Source: Hyphomicrobiales bacterium (GTDB lineage: Bacteria > Pseudomonadota > Alphaproteobacteria > Rhizobiales > Rhizobiaceae). Taken from it: a stretch of 64,000 nt of DNA. Below the pieces are notes generated by a model. The model was not told the origin of the DNA, did not search any database, and saw only the letters and a program-made list of their open reading frames with translations. How positions within the stretch are numbered: the first letter of the stretch is position 1; every line of letters begins with the position of its first letter. Shown here piece by piece: positions 29,609 to 40,855 of the stretch. The stretch spans positions 420,976-484,975 of the forward strand of contig UCNG01000011.1 of assembly GCA_900473915.1 (NCBI GenBank). Direction: 5' to 3'. The translations under genes were made by a program, and so were the position numbers.

Positions 29609-30330
29609 ATCGCTCGCCGGATGCCGCGCATCGCGCGTTTTTCAGCAGCACGGAACAGGACGCCCGACACGAAACTGATCAGCAGGTAAAGGACGGCTGC
29701 GGTCAGAAAAAAGGTGAAGGGCTTGCGCGTCGAACCGGAGCCGATTTGCGCCTGGCGCATCAATTCAACCAGCCCGACAACCGAGATGAGGGCAGATTCC
29801 TTCAATACAAGCTGCCAGACATTGCCTATACCGGGGATGGCGAAACGGGTAGCCTGCGGCAGGATGATGCGGCGAAACATGAGGCCGGACGGCATTCCAT
29901 ATGCTTTCGCCGCTTCCATCTCGCCTCTGGACAGGGCGAGAACCGCACCGCGATAGACTTCCGCCTGATAGGCACCCGAAACAACGCCGATTGCGAGAGC
30001 GCCAATGAGGAAAACCGGGGCGCTTACGAAGCCTTCGGAACCGAAAAACACAGCGACTTTGCTAAGCACGGCGCTGCTGCCGAAATAGAATAGATAAATC
30101 ACCAGAAGATCGGGAATGCCGCGCAGGATCGTGACATATCCGTCGGCCAGCAGACGCAAGACCCGCAGCGACGAAAATGATGCGGCAGCAGCCATGCAAC
30201 CGAAAATCGCACCCGTGGCGAAACCGCTCAATGAGACCGAAATGGTCACGCCAGTGGCCTTGAGCATATCCATGCCCCAGCCGCCATCAGCGAACCCCAT
30301 CAGGTCGAGATATGCGTTGACCGCATTCAC
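29605..30330 (-). CDS. ABC transporter permease, HisQ/OccQ-like
   Basis: A 241-residue permease with the EAA loop EAAKAYGMPSGLMFRRIILPQA and the fold of its partner. I choose the GTG at 30330 because GGGAGG lies ten bases upstream and the protein then has the same length as its partner. An ATG at 30381 would add 17 polar residues with no clear ribosome site. It is the first gene of the leftward transport and dehydrogenase operon; the OccR-like site at 30440-30454 lies about 110 bases upstream. Confidence 0.88.
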   Translation of the reverse strand: MNAVNAYLDLMGFADGGWGMDMLKATGVTISVSLSGFATGAIFGCMAAAASFSSLRVLRLLADGYVTILRGIPDLLVIYLFYFGSSAVLSKVAVFFGSEGFVSAPVFLIGALAIGVVSGAYQAEVYRGAVLALSRGEMEAAKAYGMPSGLMFRRIILPQATRFAIPGIGNVWQLVLKESALISVVGLVELMRQAQIGSGSTRKPFTFFLTAAVLYLLISFVSGVLFRAAEKRAMRGIRRAI

Positions 30331-30439
30331 CAGTCTGTTCCCTCCCGTGCGTTTCCGGCCTGAACCGTACGACACATTCATTTTCTGAGGGTTTGACAGC
30401 GCGCTTCAATACAGTCAAATTCGAAATAAACGGTCAAGC

Positions 30440-30454
30440 ATAACCAAATATTAT
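30440..30454. promoter_or_regulatory. Predicted LysR (OccR-type) binding site
   Basis: ATAACCAAATATTAT fits ATAA-N7-TTAT, the high-affinity half of the OccR operator of Agrobacterium as I recall it. It lies eight bases before the LysR gene and in the divergent promoter region of the transport operon. A close variant is at 44124-44138 before the paralogous LysR gene. Confidence 0.6.
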
Positions 30455-30459
30455 GGTGA

Positions 30460-32422
<1,963 letters not shown>

Positions 32423-32613
32423 GTCTCTTGGTCGTCGTTGCTGTTCGGTTTTTCCATACGTTGATACCAGATCCGAACCGGCTGTGCCCGTTCCAATCCA
32501 GGTGAAAATTTTCTATCGTGTTCCTGCCGAACAAGCACGCTTTTTCCGCTTGGCAGATAGAGGCTGACCTATCAGCTTGTCGTCAGCCTCCGAGGCACCA
32601 TTTGACGCTCAAC

Positions 32614-32937
32614 TCACTCGTGATCGCTGAGGGCGCGCAAGGTTCCTGAAAGCCGGTAGAAGTCCGATTTTGGTGTCGTGAAGAAGGTCAGCGAGGAACC
32701 CTGCTCGAAATTGTCGACATGGACGACAGTAGAGCCATCGACCTCCTGCCAGGAGATGACGAAGTTACCGCCATCAAGTTCCGTCCATTCGAATGCGACC
32801 TCGGCGGTAGCGCCCTTCAGCGGTCCGCCGGTGATTTCATAGGTCAGGCTGTTCTTGTCGGCGGCATAGGCATTGGTTGCGACCAGATCGCCGTAATTGA
32901 CCTCAAAGGTGCGTCCGGCAAAGGGGAAACGCTTCAT
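32614..32937 (-). CDS. MoaF-related lipocalin-like small protein
   Basis: A 107-residue protein matching the MoaF-related domain (FAGRTFEVNYGDLVATNAYAADKN-type start, then GGPLKGATAEVAFEWTEL and DGGNFVISWQEVDGSTVVHVDNFE). MoaF-like proteins are small beta-barrels; no clear molybdenum cofactor gene is near, so the name is structural only. GGAGAG lies upstream. It is followed on the same strand by SRPBCC and preceded by no partner, and probably belongs to the small-molecule oxidoreductase cluster here. Confidence 0.65.
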   Translation of the reverse strand: MKRFPFAGRTFEVNYGDLVATNAYAADKNSLTYEITGGPLKGATAEVAFEWTELDGGNFVISWQEVDGSTVVHVDNFEQGSSLTFFTTPKSDFYRLSGTLRALSDHE

Positions 32938-33114
32938 CTCACTCTCCAGTTTTCATAAGGTCCGCAGACCGGGATATTTGTTGTGTAGATAAGGGGAGCA
33001 TACATCCTCCACTTGAACGTCAGTCGCCATTTCTCCCTCCATCGCCGCATTGGCCGCAGCGACCCGGCACTATCGCGCCGGGTCGGCATGAGGAAGCGGA
33101 GTATCCGCGTCCGC

Positions 33115-33540
33115 TCATGCTATCTTGCTGGTCAGAGTGGCTTCCAGCGCTTTCAGGCCATCGCGATAGATGCCCTCGAACAGGCGTGATGCGTCTTCAT
33201 CGCTCACCCCTGCCGGCGTGAATTCACCAGACCATTCGACGCGCGAGGACCGATCACCGTCGATACTGACCACGCGCAGCGTGGAGAGGTAGTTGGTGAC
33301 TGGAAATGGCGCCTGAAGAATCGAATAGGTATAGCTGCGTTCGCGGTTGTCGAAGGCTTCAAGCCGTTCGATGATTGTGTCACCGTCAGGGTTGGCGAGA
33401 TGGCGCACGCGGCCCCCCTCGCTCACTTCGCTCTTCGGAATATACGGCAACCAGTCGGGCAGTGAATCAAAGCCGCCAATCAATTGCCATACCCGGTCGG
33501 CTGCGACCGAGAGAGTAATCGTTGCAGAAGCTTGTGCCAT
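33115..33540 (-). CDS. SRPBCC (START-like) family protein
   Basis: A 141-residue polyketide-cyclase/SRPBCC fold protein with ADRVWQLIGGFDSLPDWLPY and SYTYSILQAPFPVTNYLSTL. The cavity in this fold binds hydrophobic ligands. GGAGCC precedes the ATG. It starts 25 bases after the aldo-keto reductase stop, so the two form an operon. Confidence 0.85.
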   Translation of the reverse strand: MAQASATITLSVAADRVWQLIGGFDSLPDWLPYIPKSEVSEGGRVRHLANPDGDTIIERLEAFDNRERSYTYSILQAPFPVTNYLSTLRVVSIDGDRSSRVEWSGEFTPAGVSDEDASRLFEGIYRDGLKALEATLTSKIA

Positions 33541-33565
33541 GGTAGGCTCCTTCGCTAATCAGGTG

Positions 33566-34585
33566 TTAGATGTGATCGACGGGCAGCGGCGCATTCGCTG
33601 CGACCAGATGCTCCGCACGCAATTCGTTCCAGAAATCAGCTGGAATGACTTCCTTCAGTGCAGCCGCATCCTCGGCAATACGTTCCGGCCGGCTTGCACC
33701 CGGAATGACGGCGGCCACAGCCGGATTGGCCAAGGAAAACTGAAGGGCAGCAGCCTTGATGCCGACGCCGTGCCTTTGTGCGACCGCCTTGATGCGCTCA
33801 ACCCTGGCGATGACCTCGGGCGAAGCCTTCTGATATTCGAAATGCGTGCCACCGGCCAGAATGCCAGAGCTGTAAGGGCCGCCGACGACGATCTCGGCCT
33901 TGCGTTCCGCAGCCTTCGGCATCAGGCGCTGTAGCGCCCGTTCGTGGTCGAGAAGTGTATAGCGACCTGCCAGTAGGAAGCCATCCGGCTCGGCTTCGGA
34001 AAGATCCAGGGTCAATTCGATTGGCTCGACCCGGTTCACGCCCAGCCCCCAGGCCTTGATCACGCCTTCTTCGCGGAGGCGGGTCAACGTCCGGAAAGCG
34101 CCTTTGCGCGCCACTTCGAAATAGGAGAGCCATTCATCGCCGTAGAAGTCCTGGGCAATGTCGTGGACCCACACGAAATCAATGCGGTCGGTCTTCATGC
34201 GCTTGAGGCTATCCTCAATCGAACGCATCGTGGCGTCGGCGGAATAGTCGTTGACGAGCTTGTTCGGTCGGCCAGCAGCAAACAGGCCGCTCTTTTCACC
34301 AAGCGCACGCGCGCTGGCGTCTTCAACTTCGTCGAGGATAAGGCGGCCGACCTTGGTGCTGAGAACATATTCGTCGCGCTTATGCCGGGAGAGCGCCTCG
34401 CCAAGCCGTATCTCGGCCAGGCCCGCACCGTAGAACGGCGCCGTGTCGTAGTAGCGCACGCCTTGCTCCCAGGCGGCGTCAACGGTGGCCTGCGCCTCGG
34501 CTTCCGGGATGTCACGGAACATGTTGCCGAGCGGTGCGGTGCCAAAGCCGAGAACGCGTCCGGCCAGTTTGTCTTTAATGCTCAT
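33566..34585 (-). CDS. Aldo/keto reductase
   Basis: A 339-residue NAD(P)-dependent reductase with the full catalytic tetrad: Asp47 and Tyr52 in YYDTAPFYG, Lys78 in STKVGR and His141 in FVWVHDI. It is nearest to the D-threo-aldose 1-dehydrogenase type (fucose or galactose dehydrogenases). The ATG at 34585 has AAGGAAG upstream. A LysR gene diverges 105 bases away and probably regulates this AKR-SRPBCC-MoaF-like set. Confidence 0.88.
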   Translation of the reverse strand: MSIKDKLAGRVLGFGTAPLGNMFRDIPEAEAQATVDAAWEQGVRYYDTAPFYGAGLAEIRLGEALSRHKRDEYVLSTKVGRLILDEVEDASARALGEKSGLFAAGRPNKLVNDYSADATMRSIEDSLKRMKTDRIDFVWVHDIAQDFYGDEWLSYFEVARKGAFRTLTRLREEGVIKAWGLGVNRVEPIELTLDLSEAEPDGFLLAGRYTLLDHERALQRLMPKAAERKAEIVVGGPYSSGILAGGTHFEYQKASPEVIARVERIKAVAQRHGVGIKAAALQFSLANPAVAAVIPGASRPERIAEDAAALKEVIPADFWNELRAEHLVAANAPLPVDHI

Positions 34586-34690
34586 AACTGCTTCCTTGTG
34601 CAGAGTTAACTGATGTGACGTGGATTTAGGGTTGCAAGTTAAGTCTGTCCAAGACATAATTAGCTAAACTTAAGACATAATGGATCTGAA

Positions 34691-35620
34691 ATGCTGGACA
34701 TTCGCCAACTGCATTACTTCGTGGTCGTCGCAGAGGAAGAACACGTCGGGCGCGCCGCCGAACGGCTGCATATTTCCCAATCGCCTTTGAGCCGACAGAT
34801 TGCCCAACTGGAAGAGAAGCTGGGGCTGACCCTGTTTGAGCGCTCACAGCAACGCATCCGTCTCACCCGGGACGGGCACACATTCCTGGCAGAGGCGCGG
34901 GGGCTTCTGACCCATGCCAACCGGCTCGAATCTCTCGCACGGCGGCTTGGACGCGGCGACGAGGGTGGGCTGTGCATCGGCTATCTGGAATATGCGATGC
35001 ATTCAGGCGTGCTACCGAATGCACTGCTTGAATTGCGCAACGACCGGCCTGCGGTACATATCGCGCTGTACAATCAACAGTCGGCGGTTCAACTGGAAGG
35101 TCTACGCCAGCGTAGCCTCGACATTGCGCTTGTTTGCGAACCGCCATCACGCGACGATCCGGACCTTGAGGCCGCTCTGGTACTGAATGACCCGATGTTG
35201 CTGGCGCTCCCCGTGGGGCACCCGCTTGCCGAGGCCCACGACATCACCCCGGCCGATCTCGCCGCACAGAACTGGATTGGTGTGATGCATCAGGAAAACG
35301 CGCTGCGGCACGACACATTTGTCGCGGCTTGTGCGAAAGCTGGATTCACTCCAACCATCTCGATGGAGGCCACGGAACCGCTGGCGGCCCTCGGCCTTGT
35401 CGCTGCAGGATTGGGCGTAACCACAGTCCAACAGAGTCTGCGTCATCAGGCGCCCGCTGGCGTGGTGCTGCGCGAATTGTCGTGGTTTGCCTATCGTACG
35501 CCCTTGTGGGCAGTTTGGCACAAGATCAATTTGCGGCCGCTGGTGGAGATTTTCCGCAAGACGTTGGTAACAACGGCGAATGGTGTGGTGCACGAGAGCG
35601 CGGCAAAGGAAGCGGCATAA
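34691..35620 (+). CDS. LysR-family transcriptional regulator
   Basis: A 309-residue LysR protein starting LDIRQLHYFVVVAEEEHVGRAAERL, with SQSPLSRQIAQLEEKLGLTLFER as the recognition part. It is divergent from the aldo/keto reductase operon, the usual arrangement for a regulator and its target. The effector is unknown. RTPLWAVWHK near the end is typical of the CatM/BenM-like C-terminal domain. Confidence 0.88.
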   Translation: MLDIRQLHYFVVVAEEEHVGRAAERLHISQSPLSRQIAQLEEKLGLTLFERSQQRIRLTRDGHTFLAEARGLLTHANRLESLARRLGRGDEGGLCIGYLEYAMHSGVLPNALLELRNDRPAVHIALYNQQSAVQLEGLRQRSLDIALVCEPPSRDDPDLEAALVLNDPMLLALPVGHPLAEAHDITPADLAAQNWIGVMHQENALRHDTFVAACAKAGFTPTISMEATEPLAALGLVAAGLGVTTVQQSLRHQAPAGVVLRELSWFAYRTPLWAVWHKINLRPLVEIFRKTLVTTANGVVHESAAKEAA

Positions 35621-35715
35621 GGGAATGCGCCTTACAGCCGGTAGTGATCGGGCGGAGACTTCGCCGCCCAATCAAAGCACGCATTGCAACCCCGCAGATA
35701 GCGGGGGCTCATGGA

Positions 35716-36060
35716 TCAGGCGTTTGCAGTCAGCACGACTTCGATCATTGCGCCACCGCCAAGATCGCTGACACCGACAGTTGCACGCGCAGGCAGATCG
35801 TCACCAAAAACTTCGGTCCAAACCGCATCCATTTCCTTTTTCTTCGACAGGTCGGTAACAAAAATGGTCGCCGACAAGGCTTTGGAAATGTCCGATCCAA
35901 CCTCGTTGAGATAGGCTGCGATCTTGCCAAGAATTGAGCGCGTCTGATCGGCCATGCCAAGACTGGTGTCGTCGGCAACGGTGCCGCCAACATACACGAT
36001 GCCGTTTGCCGAAACGGCGCGGTGCATGATCGGGGTACGGATATTGCGCGAAATGCTCAT
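35716..36060 (-). CDS. RidA-family enamine/imine deaminase (paralogue of 23928-24272)
   Basis: A 114-residue RidA protein, the same length as its paralogue and highly similar (RTPIMHR, NGIVYVGGTVADD, ATVGVSDLGGGAMIEVVL). The ATG at 36060 follows an AGAGAGAAGAG stretch; an in-frame ATG at 36081, directly after the previous stop, is also possible. It ends the second dehydrogenase operon, as its paralogue does the first, and again would hydrolyse imines released by the flavin subunits. Confidence 0.87.
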   Translation of the reverse strand: MSISRNIRTPIMHRAVSANGIVYVGGTVADDTSLGMADQTRSILGKIAAYLNEVGSDISKALSATIFVTDLSKKKEMDAVWTEVFGDDLPARATVGVSDLGGGAMIEVVLTANA

Positions 36061-36081
36061 GCTCTTCTCTCTTTCTGTCAT

Positions 36082-37191
36082 TCAAGGGTGGAAACGGGAC
36101 ATGGACAGTCCCGAAATGTCGGTCGGGGTACGACCTTCAGCGACCAGCTCGGCCATGACCGCACCGGCGGCAGGTCCAAGCTGGAAACCATGGAGGGAAA
36201 AACCGAATTGATAGAACAGGCCCTCATGACGCGACGATTTTCCCAGAACGGGCAAGTCGTCTGCCATTTTTCCTTCGATGCCGGCCCAGGCACGCACGAT
36301 GGTCGCGTCACGCATCACGTCAAAAAGATCGAACACCGTCCGCGCGCTTTCATGGAGTTTTCTCCAGTCCAGAAGTGTGGTGTTGGTGGTGGGATCGGCC
36401 ACGCCGAGATGCCCGCCGCCGATCAGGACGGTCCCATTGGCGAATTGTTTGAACGAAAGCTTGCGGCTGCGTAAGATCACGACCGGATCAATGAAATGCG
36501 GCACCCGCGACGTGATCATCAGCATCGGCGCGACCGGCTTTATTGGTACTGGCTCGTCGAACTGATCGGCGAAAGCGCCACCCCAAGCACCGGCCGCAAT
36601 AATGAGGATCGGCGCGCAGAATGTCTCGCTTCCAGCATCGACATGCCAGAGGCCAGCCTTATAGCGGGCATTTCCCGCCGCGACGCCTTCAATGATCCTT
36701 GCACCCAATTGCTCGGCCTTGCGCCGGAACGCGCTTGTCGTTCGAGCTGGTTGCGCTGCGCCGTCGCGGCGCGAGACGATACCGCCAGTGCAAGTCTCGG
36801 CAACCGCAGGCAGCAACGCGCGAACCTCATCAGCGGAAATCAGTTCCTCATGGGTAAAGCCATGACGCTTCAAGGTTTCAATCCGCTCCACGCAGGATTG
36901 AAAATCTGCTGCATTTTCGGCAACCAGCACCTGCCCATGGCACTCGAATGCGCATTCGTCATCGACAAGATCGGCGATGTTTTCCCAAATACCCATCGAG
37001 CGGATCGAAAGCGGAATCTCGGCAAGATCGCGCATCAACTGGCGCACGCCGCCTGCATTGACGCCGGATGCATGACGCCCCGCATAATCCTTCTCGATGA
37101 GGACCGGCTTCATCCCTTTCATGCAAAGGTGCAACGCGGTCGAACAGCCGTGAAGACCGCCTCCGATGATGATGGCATCCGGTTGCGTCAT
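36082..37191 (-). CDS. FAD-dependent amine oxidoreductase (DadA/SoxB-like), extra flavin subunit of module B
   Basis: A 369-residue amino-acid-oxidase-fold flavoprotein: DAIIIGGGLHGCSTALHL, GRHASGVNAGGVRQLMRD, and AWAGIEGKMADDLPVLG with FSLHGFQLGPAAG near the end. It is only distantly related to the other DadA-like protein at 38915-40039, and module A has no counterpart. It may oxidise a second intermediate of the pathway. Its start overlaps the stop of the upstream alpha-subunit gene by four bases. Confidence 0.85.
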   Translation of the reverse strand: MTQPDAIIIGGGLHGCSTALHLCMKGMKPVLIEKDYAGRHASGVNAGGVRQLMRDLAEIPLSIRSMGIWENIADLVDDECAFECHGQVLVAENAADFQSCVERIETLKRHGFTHEELISADEVRALLPAVAETCTGGIVSRRDGAAQPARTTSAFRRKAEQLGARIIEGVAAGNARYKAGLWHVDAGSETFCAPILIIAAGAWGGAFADQFDEPVPIKPVAPMLMITSRVPHFIDPVVILRSRKLSFKQFANGTVLIGGGHLGVADPTTNTTLLDWRKLHESARTVFDLFDVMRDATIVRAWAGIEGKMADDLPVLGKSSRHEGLFYQFGFSLHGFQLGPAAGAVMAELVAEGRTPTDISGLSMSRFHP

Positions 37192-38597
37192 TCCCGTACC
37201 ACTGCCTTGAATGCGGCCTCATCGCTTGGCAGATCAGCCAATTCGTTCAATGCAATCGGCTTGATCGGGGCACGCAGGCGGTAGTAACCGATTTTCTCCG
37301 GCGTTGTTCCTCGTGCCCTGGCCATCAATTCCGTCATGGTGAGGCCGCACAAACGCCCCTGACACGGCCCCATCCCAGTGCGCAGATAGGCCTTTGCCTG
37401 GTTGGGCCCGGTGGCCCCGGTTTCCACGGCTTTAAGCACATCGCTGGCACGGATTTCCTCGCAACGACAAACAATCGTGTCGCCTTGCGGGATGCGGAAT
37501 TGTTCAGCCGGCTTGTAGAGAAGATCGAGAAAATCGCGCCCCTTCTCCGCCCGCACAAGCGCTGCACGCGCCTGCGTTTCGGCGCGCGGCGATATCGCAA
37601 CACCTTGCGCTTTCGCAGCCGCCAGCGCTGCGATCCGGCCACGTTCCAGAGCAGCCAGCGCGCCCCCTATTCCCGCACCATCACCGGCGATGTAGATGCC
37701 GGGAATGTCCGACTGGCCATCTGCATCCAGAACCGGCCGCCAGCAAAGCTGAACCTTGTCCCATTCGTGCCTGACACCCGCAGCCATGGCGAGATTGACA
37801 TTCGGCACAACGCCTTGATGTAACAGCAGAACATCGGCTTTAAGTGTTTCGGACTTGCCGCCAGCCTGATAGCGGACCGAGGAGAGCTGCCCGTCTCCAA
37901 TCGCTTCGATTTCAGTCACATGCTTGATGATGCGCGCTTGCCGTTTCACCTCGCTCATCATCTTCAGGCCCTTGGCCAGATAAGGTGATGTCAGAAATGG
38001 AAAAGCCTTTGGCAAGGCGGCGCGAAGATTGCCTTTGGGCGTTGTGTCCAGAATACGGTCGATCCTGCCGCCGAGACGCAATATCTGCGCCGAAAGCAGC
38101 CACAACAGCGGCCCCTGCCCGGCAATCACCAGATTGCCATCCGGCACCAGACCGGCATTCTTGATGAGCGTCTGGGCCGCGCCCGCCGTCATGACACCGG
38201 GCAAGGTCCAGCCGGGAATAGGAAATGGACGCTCCTGCGCGCCAGTGGCGATGATGACCCGTTTCGCCTTGACGAAACACGAGCCGCCGCCAACGGAAAT
38301 CGCCAGCTCCAGCGATGCATCCAGCGACCAGACCGTCGCACGATGCACAATCTCCGCTCCGCTCTTGCGCAAGGCTGCAATATGCGTCTCGCCGACCCAA
38401 TAGTCTGCACCAAGAATATCGGGCGCTTTTACCGGGGTGGCGGTAATGGAGCGCCAGACCTGCCCGCCCGGACCAGCATTCTCGTCCAGCATCAAGGTGC
38501 GGGCGCCCGCCGACGCCGCCGTAGTGGCAGCTGCAATTCCGGCCGGGCCAGCGCCAATGACCACCACGTCATAATTGTCATGCAGGGGACGGGTCAT
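37188..38597 (-). CDS. FAD/NAD(P)-binding dehydrogenase subunit with BFD-type [2Fe-2S] domain
   Basis: A 469-residue paralogue of the subunit at 24275-25771, with DVVVIGAGPAGIAAATTA, VIIATGAQERPFPIPGWTLPG and LLHQGVVPN. The C-terminal cluster site reads CRCEEIRASDV and RTGMGPCQGRLC. The Cys found in module A (LRCGMGPC) is Thr here (RTGMGPC), which leaves CxC plus C-x4-C. The ATG at 38597 overlaps the stop of the [2Fe-2S] gene (ATGA). Confidence 0.88.
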   Translation of the reverse strand: MTRPLHDNYDVVVIGAGPAGIAAATTAASAGARTLMLDENAGPGGQVWRSITATPVKAPDILGADYWVGETHIAALRKSGAEIVHRATVWSLDASLELAISVGGGSCFVKAKRVIIATGAQERPFPIPGWTLPGVMTAGAAQTLIKNAGLVPDGNLVIAGQGPLLWLLSAQILRLGGRIDRILDTTPKGNLRAALPKAFPFLTSPYLAKGLKMMSEVKRQARIIKHVTEIEAIGDGQLSSVRYQAGGKSETLKADVLLLHQGVVPNVNLAMAAGVRHEWDKVQLCWRPVLDADGQSDIPGIYIAGDGAGIGGALAALERGRIAALAAAKAQGVAISPRAETQARAALVRAEKGRDFLDLLYKPAEQFRIPQGDTIVCRCEEIRASDVLKAVETGATGPNQAKAYLRTGMGPCQGRLCGLTMTELMARARGTTPEKIGYYRLRAPIKPIALNELADLPSDEAAFKAVVRE

Positions 38598-38890
38598 TTG
38601 CCAAGCTCCCTCTTGCCCTTCTGGATTTCGATTTTCATGCCGGCGGCAACGGGAATGAGGCATCCCTGACGGTTGCCGACACCATCGATGGTAACGAGAC
38701 AATCGAAACAGACGCCCATCATGCAATAAGGCAGGCGGCGCGCACCGCTGACCGCAGTGGAACGCCGCGCATCAATGCCGGATGCGAGCAGGGCCGCGGC
38801 AACGGTATCGCCCTCGCGGGCGATAAACTTCTGCCCTTCGATAAAAATCTCGACCGGCATGCGGTCATCCTTGACTGCTGATCTGTACAT
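38594..38890 (-). CDS. Small [2Fe-2S] subunit of amine/opine dehydrogenase
   Basis: A 98-residue Fer2_4-type subunit with EGDTVAAALLASG and cluster site PYCMMGVCFDCLVTIDG, then NRQGC. It is a paralogue of the module A subunit. A shorter start MPVEI ten residues in is possible. It lies between the alpha- and beta-subunit genes in the same order as module A. Confidence 0.86.
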   Translation of the reverse strand: MYRSAVKDDRMPVEIFIEGQKFIAREGDTVAAALLASGIDARRSTAVSGARRLPYCMMGVCFDCLVTIDGVGNRQGCLIPVAAGMKIEIQKGKRELGK

Positions 38891-38914
38891 GGCTGCTCCT
38901 GCGGGTTTCGAGTG

Positions 38915-40039
38915 TCAGAGCGTTGCGGGCGCGTCGGCGAAACGGCGTGCGGAAAATGCCGACACCTTTTCAGGATCAAGCGCACCGTGCTTGATCATCG
39001 CAGCGATTTCCAAAGCGTGTTGCGATGCGAGCGTCACGCCTGAGTGACAGCAGGTGACGAACGCGCCGGGGCATTGCGTCGACTGGTCGTAGATCGGAAA
39101 GCCGTCACGAGTCATGACGCGAATGCCGGACCAGCTGCGAACAAGATTGACGGACCCGAGCCTGGGGAATGTACGGCGCGCCCGATCGGCGATCACAGTG
39201 CTGACCGGAAGCCGGGCGACACGGTCATCAAGGTAATCTTCCTTGCTGTCCCCCATCATCACCGTCCCTTCGTCGGTCTGGCGGATGGTGCCTAGCGGAT
39301 AATTGAGGAAGCGTTCGGTGCGTTCGCTGACCAGAACCTGACCGCGGGTCGGCATCATGGGAGCGAAGAGCCCGACCTGCGCAGCCAAACGCTGGTTTTC
39401 GTTGCCAGCCGCAAGAACGATCTTGCCGGAAGTAACAGTCCCCCGTCCGGTCCGCAGGGTGAATTCACCGCGCTGATGACTGATCGACGCCACGGGTTCG
39501 CCGGGTCGGTAATCCGCGCCGAACAAGCGCATGCCTTCGTGAAGGGCGCGGTAGGCGCGCAGCGAGTTCACATGGCCATCGGCAGGGCTATAGCTCGCCC
39601 CCACCACTTCGGGACCGATTTCCGGGATATGTCGTGCCAGTTCCTCCCGGCTGACCAGCTCCATTGCGTAGCCCTCGGGCGCACCTTGAGCAAACATGGT
39701 GGACCTGACATCCGCGCGCTGCTGCATTTCCTTTTCGCTAAGCGCGATAAAGAACCCGCCAGGGCGCTCGTAACGAACGTCGAGACCCGTTTGCTGCAAC
39801 AGTTCTTCGGCCAGTTGAGGCCAAAGGCGCGAAGCGCCCAGGCTCCAGCCAGCATATTCCGGCTTGCCGATGCCCTTGCCCTGCACCCAGACCAGCGCAA
39901 AATTTGCACGCGAGGCGCGCTTGGTTATATCGCCCTCGTCAAGCACGCAGACTTTCTGACCAAGTCTTCCAAGCCCCCAGGCTATGGCTGCCCCCAGGAG
40001 GCCGCCGCCGACGACGGTGACGTCATAATCGGAACGCAT
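38915..40039 (-). CDS. DadA-like FAD-dependent subunit of amine/opine dehydrogenase
   Basis: A 374-residue paralogue of the protein at 26057-27181, of equal length: DVTVVGGGLLGAAIAWGLGRLG, RASRANFALVWVQGKG, SWSGIRVMTRDGFPIYD and CHSGVTLASQHA. It would be the substrate-oxidising beta subunit. It starts nine bases after the last permease gene of the transporter operon. Confidence 0.88.
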   Translation of the reverse strand: MRSDYDVTVVGGGLLGAAIAWGLGRLGQKVCVLDEGDITKRASRANFALVWVQGKGIGKPEYAGWSLGASRLWPQLAEELLQQTGLDVRYERPGGFFIALSEKEMQQRADVRSTMFAQGAPEGYAMELVSREELARHIPEIGPEVVGASYSPADGHVNSLRAYRALHEGMRLFGADYRPGEPVASISHQRGEFTLRTGRGTVTSGKIVLAAGNENQRLAAQVGLFAPMMPTRGQVLVSERTERFLNYPLGTIRQTDEGTVMMGDSKEDYLDDRVARLPVSTVIADRARRTFPRLGSVNLVRSWSGIRVMTRDGFPIYDQSTQCPGAFVTCCHSGVTLASQHALEIAAMIKHGALDPEKVSAFSARRFADAPATL

Positions 40040-40048
40040 CGATTTTTC

Positions 40049-40855
40049 CTAACGGTTCTTGTCGCTATGACCGGAGAGGATGGCCTCCAGTCCGTACAGG
40101 CGGTCGAGCAGGACCAGAACGATCATCGTTATCGCGATCACAACCGCTGAAACGGATGTGACGAGCGGATCGATATTGTCCTGAACATAGAGAAACATGC
40201 GCACGGGCAGCGTTTCGGTTCCCGGCGCTGCAAGGAACACGGTCATCGTCACTTCATCGAACGACTGGATGAACGCCAGCGCCCAGCCACTGATGACGCC
40301 CGGCAGGATCAGCGGCAGCGTGACCCGGCGAAACAGAGTCCAGTTGTCCGCCCCCAACGACACGGCTGCCATTTCAATCGAGCGGTCCATGCCGGTTGCT
40401 GCCGCCAGCGTCAGCCTGAGCGCGAAAGGAAACACCACCACGATATGCGCGATGACCAATGCGGTCATGCTGCCCGACAGGCCGCCCATGGAGAAAAAGC
40501 GCAGGAAGGCGATGCCGAGCACCACATGTGGTATCATCAGCGGCGAAAGAAACAGTGCCGAGAGCAGGCCGCGCCCCGGAAACTGATAGCGAGCGATGGC
40601 CAAAGCTGCGGGAACGGCAACCATCACCGCGATTGTGGACGACAACGCGCCAATCTTCAGACTGGTAAAAAAGGCACGGATGAATTCCGGATAATTCGCG
40701 ATCTCGTAAAACCAGCGGAGCGAAAAGCTGCGCGTGGGAAGGGCAAGAAAACCTTCAGGCGTAAAGGCCACAAGACAGACCACGACAATAGGCGCGACCA
40801 TGAAGATCACGAAAAGCGTGTGGAAGATCAGGGCCAGAGGTCCGTTGCGGCTCAT
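40049..40855 (-). CDS. ABC transporter permease, PotC-like
   Basis: A 268-residue permease with six hydrophobic segments and EAA loop EMAAVSLGADNWTLFRRVTLP. Together with the next upstream gene it forms a PotBC-like channel. Its start overlaps the PotB-like stop by four bases. Confidence 0.9.
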   Translation of the reverse strand: MSRNGPLALIFHTLFVIFMVAPIVVVCLVAFTPEGFLALPTRSFSLRWFYEIANYPEFIRAFFTSLKIGALSSTIAVMVAVPAALAIARYQFPGRGLLSALFLSPLMIPHVVLGIAFLRFFSMGGLSGSMTALVIAHIVVVFPFALRLTLAAATGMDRSIEMAAVSLGADNWTLFRRVTLPLILPGVISGWALAFIQSFDEVTMTVFLAAPGTETLPVRMFLYVQDNIDPLVTSVSAVVIAITMIVLVLLDRLYGLEAILSGHSDKNR

